Notes under the pieces: model-generated
Told to the model about the DNA's origin: nothing
Databases searched by the model: none
What the model saw: only the letters and a program-made list of their open reading frames with translations
Program-made: the position numbers and the translations under genes
Shown here: positions 34,801 to 43,800 of the stretch, in pieces
How positions within the stretch are numbered: the first letter of the stretch is position 1
Layout of the letters: every line of letters starts with the position of its first letter
Assembly: GCA_037893245.1 (NCBI GenBank)
Contig: JBAIAA010000809.1
Coordinates: 930,001 to 994,000 of the forward strand
Length of the DNA stretch: 64,000 nt
Direction of reading: 5' to 3'
Source: Crossaster papposus
Lineage: Eukaryota; Echinodermata; Asteroidea; Velatida; Solasteridae

Positions 34801-37800
34801 TTTGGACGCTATTGTTACACATGCGCGTAAGCCTACTACTTTTCAACTCTTGAGGGCTCCTACCCCCAAACGCCCTCAATAGTCTAGCTATAGTTCACGT
34901 TCCCTTTTTATATGAGGGCTTGGTACCGAACACTGAGTAGTCTAGTAACATACTCACATGTTTGAATTTGCCCAACTGTTATTGACGTGATCGATTGAAC
35001 GTAAGTTGAGGTGAACAAATTAAATGTTATCATTGTAATACATTCGCACTTAAAACAAAAATATATTGTACATTGGAATGCTTTGTTTTCTTTCGAAATA
35101 CCCAATTATTGGATGGGCCCAGTCATGATGCAAATGAAAGGCAAAAATAGTATGTTTGTCACGTTGTAGATCATATACATGGTTCCCGGATGTGTGTGTT
35201 CTCGTAAAATCTTGCAGGATTTTGAGGTCAACTTACATGCTCTATATAATACACCAATACGGTAAACATACCTCACGCACTAATACTGGAGTGACGTCAA
35301 TACTCGAAGCATCCTTGTACGGCACTACGAGGTCAAGAATATTCAGCCAAGACTGTGACCACATGTTACCTGTGGGATGAATGATAAAGAGCAACACTTT
35401 GCAGTGTCTAGTCTTTTAATTCTTTATGCGCTGCAGGTACACATAATAGTCTAAACTTGGAAGGGGTAATCATCAAATGATGAACGATTTACGTCACGTA
35501 GGATTATCGACTATACACCACACTCAATTATGTAGGTCTAGGCGATAAAAAGTCTGTCAACGAGAAAACCGCTGGTGTCGCTACTTCAATTTGATTATCT
35601 TAACAGGCACCACTCGTCTCTCTGTCCATTCCCATTCTCATACTGTAGTTGTTCCCAAAGCATACTCATCCAGCTTCTTCTTTCGCACTGCTGTGCTTTG
35701 GAATTCACTTCCTGCATCTTATTCCCCTCCCACTTATAACTTGTCCCAAATATAAGCGCAACATCAACAGTCATTTTTCTTCTTGCTGATCTTTTGCTTG
35801 TTTTTTCCTTCTTCCTTTCTTAGCCATCACCTCGAGTGGCCTTTTTGGGGCCTTGTGATTGGCGACTTTATATTTAAAAAAAATTAACTAACAGAAAAAA
35901 ACGGTTGCATATTCAGAGAAGATTCATACCTAGAAGATGAGCCGGAATTGGCCCCGTTAGGCTGATGTAGTCAGGCCCGTAGATGTCGTACAGTCTTCTG
36001 CGGACGTAAGCGTGGAGGTTTTCGTATAACAGGCTCAGCTGGCCGTAAAGGTTTTCAAGTTGATCGGTGAAGTCATCGACCTCGTACCAAGATTTCCAGT
36101 AGTCGCCAGCGTTGGCAAACCCTATACAGAAAAACAAAACACGCGGAGGAATATCACCAATTGATTCGTTTTTTTGATTCGCGTGGAGTGCCGTGGCCTC
36201 GTGGTCTGGAGCATTGAATGTGTTATCTGTAGGTAATAGGTAAAGCTACAGGTGGGGGGTTTGAGTCCGGCCTGGGACTACGGTGCGTGTGCTCTTGGGC
36301 AAGGCACTTTGTCACTCATTGCTTCTCTCCACCCAGGAGTAAAATGGGTACCTGTGAGGGCAGAGATGGTTATTGTGGTTGAATTTAGCTGCTTTGCGCC
36401 GAAATGGCAGCATCGAGCCGTATACCCCCCAGGCAGCTGAGATGATATTTGGAATGTTTCATGGGCCCAATGACCGGGGTAATAATGTAAAGCGCTTTGA
36501 TACACCCACATTGTGGGAGTCTAAAGCGCTACATAAAAACTAACATTATTAACATTATTATTTCTTGTGAAGGACACCTCGTAATATAAACTCATCATAA
36601 AAAGTATCGAGACACTTAACAATTACCCAATAATAAACGGCCTGAAAGGGTATGGATTAATCGAAGCAACGAAACCCAGTGCATAATTTTCAAAAGAAAA
36701 GGCGGGCATATGTAGAGATTATCTTATTGGCTGATCATTTAACATCAACACAATCAATACAAACGTGCTTCTATTGGGATGATTGTCACTTTTGAAACTG
36801 GATCTACGACCATTGAAATGACAATAACTCCGCTCCGCAACATCGTATCTCAATAATCGAGGTGTCAAAATACGCAGAACAAAATGATGCACTGGGTTAT
36901 TTGCTTTGATTAATCTATACCCTTTCGGGTCGGTAATTATTGGATCTTAAGTGACTTGATACTTTTTGTGATGAGTTTACATATTACTGTACAAGAAAGC
37001 AAGGGAACTCTTTATGGAGACGTTAGCAAAATGTTTCAGTCCTAGCTATTACGAAAAAAAACACATACAATTCCGGAAACAAAATTCATCTTTTAACCGT
37101 GAATGAGTGTCGCTCGTGCCCACCGCCCATAATAAACTGGGCACATGAGAAGTCTGAGGCGCTTTGAGCTCTGATTGGATAGATTTTGTGTGACCTATGA
37201 ACTGGAGGTCACCAGTTCCGCGGCTAAGCTGCGCTGCGTGCAATTCGATATTACATGTATATTACATGATATTACTTGTAAGGGTTCATTTACGATCTCG
37301 CTCCCTCGCATATAGCGAGAACGCTGCGGCCCTATTTACAAAAAATATAAAATAAAAAGTGCCGAGTCAACATCCAAAAAACTCATTAGAAATTGGCACG
37401 GGAAAAAGAATATGCTCAAGGCCTTCATATTATAGGGTTACTGAAAGAATGAATATCGGGTTCAATTCAGCCACAGAATTGATGAGATTGGGTTACCATT
37501 AGCAACCGCTGCTTCGTTCTTTAGTTCCACGTATCGTTTGTAGTCGTCCTTTGCAGGCGGCCCTACCGCCTTCCTCCAGCCCTGCCAAGCCCAGTTCAAT
37601 TCACCGTAGTCTCGTGACGTCGACATGATGCGCGTCAAGTCTGAAAATAACAGTCGCCATGCACTCACATAAAGATTACATACGAGCGATAATCTAATTG
37701 CCACCGGGGACTACATTATTAGTTTAATTCATTGAAAATAAAGTGGTTTGATAAACTTTAACCACTACAAAAACTGCTGAAATGTTTTAGAAAGCCAAGA

Positions 37801-40800
37801 ACGTCTAGAAAATGGTACTTATATATCCAGTTCAGGATTACCCAACATGCAAAGTAGGCGCTGTGCCTAGGGCCTACGAAAAGTGAGGCCAGCTATAGGG
37901 CCTGCCTAATATAATACAGCCATGACATCACCAACTAGCAGCGATTTAAGTCAATTTTCAGTTTGAGCTATTTTCATATTTACCAGTTAGACATTGTCAA
38001 GGTTTCAGGCACTAGGTTTGATACCCCAGGTGCAAAGTCTTTTTACCTTTACTTTCGGTCTTGCCAATAGTGCAATAACTTGTTTATCAGAAATCGTTTA
38101 TGACAAAATATGCGGCGTAGAAGTTCAAGGATAACCAGAAAAGTACAATTCCATATTGTGTCGTTTGTATTGCCAGTAACACGAACTGTACTTTGCAGTT
38201 AATTAAGAGGGAGTTGCATGCAATAACTCAGGAGTGTGTGATACTTTAAGGTTCAATAGTGTTTAATTTAGAGTTATTTATTGTATCTGATATGAACATA
38301 GACTTATTAACAGAGCACCATGTTGTTAATGTGAAGTTTAAAATGTAATACTTTACATGTGAAATTAAGATGTCGGTCTCAATAATGAATAACAGAGATA
38401 TAGTTTCATGGTAAATTTTTAGGGTTTAAAGGTAGGATACACCATTGGTAATTGCTTGAATTATCATGAATGGGTAGATTAAGGGGGTTGTATTTTGTAG
38501 TAAATACCGTTTAACTGAGCTGTCCGAAGTTTTACAATCATGGATGCCGAGAAAAGAACGAAAAACAGTTTTTGTTTTTAACCGGCGTTGAGCAGTTATT
38601 CTTATGTTATTTATTATTTATTTATTATTTATTATTTAAAATTATATTTTTCAGAATAATTAAAGGATATCTAGCGCAATCATTTTGCTAGATGCCTAGA
38701 ATCATTGTTTACTTTCAGATGAGTAAGATATTTCTTAATAATTCGGTATAATTTTTTCTCGATATCTGCAAATGGTGTATCCTACCTTTAAGATGGGTTG
38801 TTTCTGAGATAGGATTGAATTAATAAGATCAATTGTACATTTTGTTTATGAAACACCCCCGGGTGTGTTGCGTAAACTGAGACTGTGATAACGAGAAAAG
38901 TGAACTCCTGCTTACCAGGTTCCAGTGAAAGACACTCGCCGTCTTCTTTGCACACTTTACCCTTGGAATATCTGGACTCCATCCTGGCAAGCACGTTGTT
39001 GAGCTATGAAGAAGAAGAGCGAGTCTTTAGTGGCAAGAATGTTTTAAGCAATAATACATTGACAGGATTAAGCAGAAAGGTTAACTTTTGTCCTCAAATG
39101 TATATTGTTCGTGTTTAAATTTATATTAGGTTATATTTTCCCTGTCTAAAACTAAAATTTTGCAAACTTCAAGTTTCAAATAAGTTGTTATGAAATGTTT
39201 AAGTTCATAAAAAAAGCTATATCAATAAAAAAAAAAAAAAAAATGTGCGGTGCTTATATAGCGCTTTATCACCAAAGTCTCAAAGCGCTTAACATTATTA
39301 CCCCGGTCATTGGGCCCATGAAACATTCCAAATACTATCTCAGCTCCCTGGGGAGTATACAGCTCGATGCTGCCATTTCGGCGCAAAGCAGCTAAATCAA
39401 CCACAATAACCATCTCTGCCCTCACAGGTACCCATTATATGTACTCCTGAGTGGAGAGAAGCAATGAGTTACAAAGTGCCTTGCCCAAGGGCACACGCAC
39501 CATAGTCCCAGGCAGAACTGGAACCCACAACCTTGTACCATTGGACAGAGGGAATTCTAGCCTTTCAACAGACATTTGTATATTTCAGAAACATTCAGTA
39601 GTTTTGCAATAATATCAATTTGAAAATGGGTATACTTTTTATGTGAACACCCTACCATGTATATTGCTGAATTCAAGTAATATAACTCTATACCTCTTCC
39701 AGTTTGGCTTGGTCTTCTATGGCCGCATCTCCAATAGTCTTGAGTTTGGACAGTTGTCGCTTGGTGTCGTAGCTGAAGTTGGCGGTATTGAAGATAGATG
39801 CATTGGTTCTGGCTTCCTTCGCAAAGGCGGCCACCTTCACGTTGGCATCAATCTGCAGTCCAAATGCATTGTATATAAAACAACATATTTTAGGTGGGGG
39901 GGGGGGGGGGTCGGATCGGCCGGAATATGTGCCCCTTTCAACTTTGGATTTGAACAACTACACGACATTGGATAGATTTATTTAAAGGTAGGATACACCA
40001 TTTGCAGATATCTAAAAAAATTACTGCCGAATTATTAATAATTACCTTACTTATTTGAAAGTAAACAATGTCTCTTTAGGCATCCAGCAAAATGATTGCA
40101 GTAGATATCCTGTAATAGCTCTGAAAACTTAAATTTTATATTAACAAATTTGCGATCGTCGGACGGCGATCGCGAAAAAACCCCCAAGAATAACTGCCCG
40201 TCGTCGGTTAAAAACGAATGCCGTTTGTCCTACTTTTCTCGGCATCCATGATTGTAAAACTTCATACAAGTCAGTTAAACAATATTTACTATAAAATACA
40301 ACCCCCCAAATCAACCCATTGGTGATAATTCAAGCAATTACCAATGGTATATCCTACCTTTGGTGACCTACTGTATTATTCACGGTCGCGGTAAGATATA
40401 TGCCACAATACTTAATTGGTATTGAGATTGGTGACATCTCACAAGGGCCATAATTGGATTAAAACGTTGTATGTAACATTATGTACATGGTATTTCCAAA
40501 AATAAAGGGTGCCAATGCATTATGTACAATGTATCTTTAAATGTATACATGTAACTTTGTACATAAAGTATTTTCTGCACTTTTTGCAGTTTCAGTATGT
40601 GGTAATAGTTTATCCTTGTCACTTAAAACATGAATCGTGCAAATCAAATGTAACTTCTTCATACATGATGACAAACATTGTTTACCATGTAACGGGGACA
40701 TCAAATTTTGTGTCCTCGTTACACGTAAACAAATTGTTGGTCATAAATATCTGCACATTAAAGTAAAAAAAAAAATTAAAAAGGAGAGAAAACCACCCCC

Positions 40801-43800
40801 CTGGACTTGCGTCTTGCGTTCATTGAAATAATGATATAGTATAGACGATGAGCCCTTCTGACGTCACGTGTTTACATCTGTATTCAAATGTGCTCGGCAG
40901 TATGCGGTTTGGTTGAGGAGTGACGCCACAGGTCAGACCACCTTTGAATTATGTGACCTCTGATGTCGCCTCTTAACCAATTTTATGTAGAACATGATGT
41001 GTGCGCATATTGCCGGGCACATTTGAATATAGATGTAAACAGGGGGCACATGGTCTATAAAAAAAAATGGACTCTTTGCACGGTGGCTTGAAAGGGAGAC
41101 TATAACGGCAAGCTTCAGTTACTTCAATGGGTTTACTTCAGTGATAATACCAACGACTTGAAATAGTCGAAGTAAAGGTATCGCCTCATTTTAATTCTGT
41201 AGGCATACGACTATTCCATGCAAACATCAGAGATTGCAGTGAGGTGGTGGAGCATAGTATAAGGTATTTGTTTCATGGAGGGGGTGAACTTCTGGACCCC
41301 ATTAGCTTTGTTATGGCACAATTTTAAGCTATCTCGCTTGACCTTCGTCACAAAATAAATATTGCACTCAGCTTTAATATGTCAATACAAATGCATACAA
41401 AACCAATATAAATGGGTGTACATGTACCATGCCGTGTCAGGAGTAATACGATAAGATACCGTTTGTGTAGTTACATGGCAGTTTAATTCACTCAGTGTTG
41501 AAACGTCAAGTGCTGTATGTATATACACGGTCCTGATAAGGGCAACAACTATTCATTTTATTAGTTTGGTTTATTCGTTTCACCTATTCGCAGTTGAAAA
41601 AGCTGAATTTCATAGTGTTCTAATAATAAAAAACATTATTTTAAACTAAGCATTTACAACATTTTAACATAACATAAAAACCACTAAAAGTTAAGTAAAC
41701 AAATATATATAAACACAAAACACAAATCACGCATTATGAGACTTAAAGGAAATATAGGCTTAAAGGAAATATACAACATTTGCAAACATCAACAAGAGAA
41801 ATGACCAAATTATCAGAAAATACTTTACTGGACTGTTAGGGAATGGCAGTCTGAAGCATCCTGTAAAATCATGGCTCCTGGTGTGCTGACATTTTAGTAA
41901 AGTGATATTTTTGATTAATTTCGGCCGACCAGCGTTGGATTACCCATCTGACCTTACAATTCCCCAACGTCTACATATTTCTTCGTTTCATCTTAAGTGG
42001 GGTCAGGGTACCTGACTACAAGAACGTGATTTGTTTTCTTGATTTTTATTCAGCATCTACGAACCCAAAACGTCCAATAAGTTAATGTAACAATCTTTGC
42101 AATAACATACTCACCCCCTCCCCCCCAATAAATAAAATCCATCCATTTCTGAAAATTACAGCAAAAGCAAATGATGTACATTCCCTTTACAATTTAATGG
42201 GAAGCAGGGGGGGGAGGAAAACACAGACGGGGTGAAGGGGGGCGGGGGTGAGGAAGGGTAGAGGGGATACTATAATTAATTGTTGTATAACGAGACGTTC
42301 AGAAAAGGGATGTGAGTTTTAAAGATAGGATACACCGATTTGCAGATATCGAAAAAATATTACTTATTTAGAAGTACGTGATGATTGTAGGCATCCAACA
42401 AAATGATTGCGCTAGATATCCTGTAATTGTTTCAAAAATTGAATTTTATTTTTAAAAAACAAGATCGCCGGACTACGATCACAACAAATAAGAACAACAT
42501 AACAACCACTGCCCAACGCCGGTTAAAGGTAGGATACACCATTGGTAATTGCTTGAATTATCATGAATGGGTGGCTTTTGGGGGTTGTATAGTAAATACC
42601 GTTTAACTGACCTGACCGAAGTTTTACAATCATGGATGCCGATGTTTGTAGTCAACCAGCGTCTACCAGTTATTCTTATATTATTTTTCTTCTTTTTCTT
42701 ATAACATTTTATTTTTTCGGAATAATTACAGGATATCTAGCGCAATCATTTTGCTAGATGCCTAGAATCATTATTTACTTTCAAATGAGTAGGATATTTC
42801 TTGATAATTTGGTAATCAATATTTTTGATATCTGCGAATGGTGTATCCTACCTTTAAAAACGAACGCCGTTTTTCAGGCTTTCCTCTGATCCATGATTGT
42901 AAAACTTCGAACAGGTCAGTTAAACTCTATTTTTTATAAATTTTCAACCCCCCCAAATCCACCAATTTATGATAATTCAAGCAATTACCAATGGTGTATT
43001 CTACCTTTAAGGTTGTTTTTCAGAAGTACACACTGCCTATTCCTGGTGTACATGCCTATAGTTATAGGATTCATACTGTGTGAACTCAGTGATCTTGGGA
43101 ACCCCGTTAAAATTGCCTAATGTAAAGGTCTTTATGCCCTAAAGGTCTTGTACAGATGTTATCATGTAGATCTTCCAGACCTAAACTAGATGAAGCAGAA
43201 CATGCTCATAATTTAAGTATTAATTTCCCATTATACTACGACAAGGCTTAATTGTTAACATTAATCCAACGGTCCTTGGTTTGTTTCTGTGTAATGCTTG
43301 AGCGCCAAATTGGAGTAGCGTATTCCAGAACAGGTCTCAAATAAACAGTAACAAGCTCTCAATAAGTAAAACCAGTTTGCTTTAGATTCCTAAGCATAAA
43401 CAATTACAGCACCCTTGATCCATCCATTCAATGGAATCACCAACACATTCACAAAAAGGCAAGCGGAAACCTATTTCAAAGGACATAACTCAATCATTTT
43501 TGTTCAAGTATATACCCACCTTGGCTCTTTCAGTGACCTCGGTTATATTTGTTTCGAACTCCCATGCTTTCTGTGTCACTTGGTAGTATTCCTCCATCGC
43601 TCGCTCATTAAACTGTGCCAACCACAAAAGAGCCGCTGACTCGTCATCAATTAAACCCCCAACTTGACTACAATTACATGATCCGCCAAGGAGGAGTATA
43701 GAATAGACGGTGAATGCGACCAATAGACACATTAAGCGCATCGCCATGTTTGTATCAAAATTCTTGGTAGTTTCGTAGTACGGTTAGGGTTTTTCCAAAT

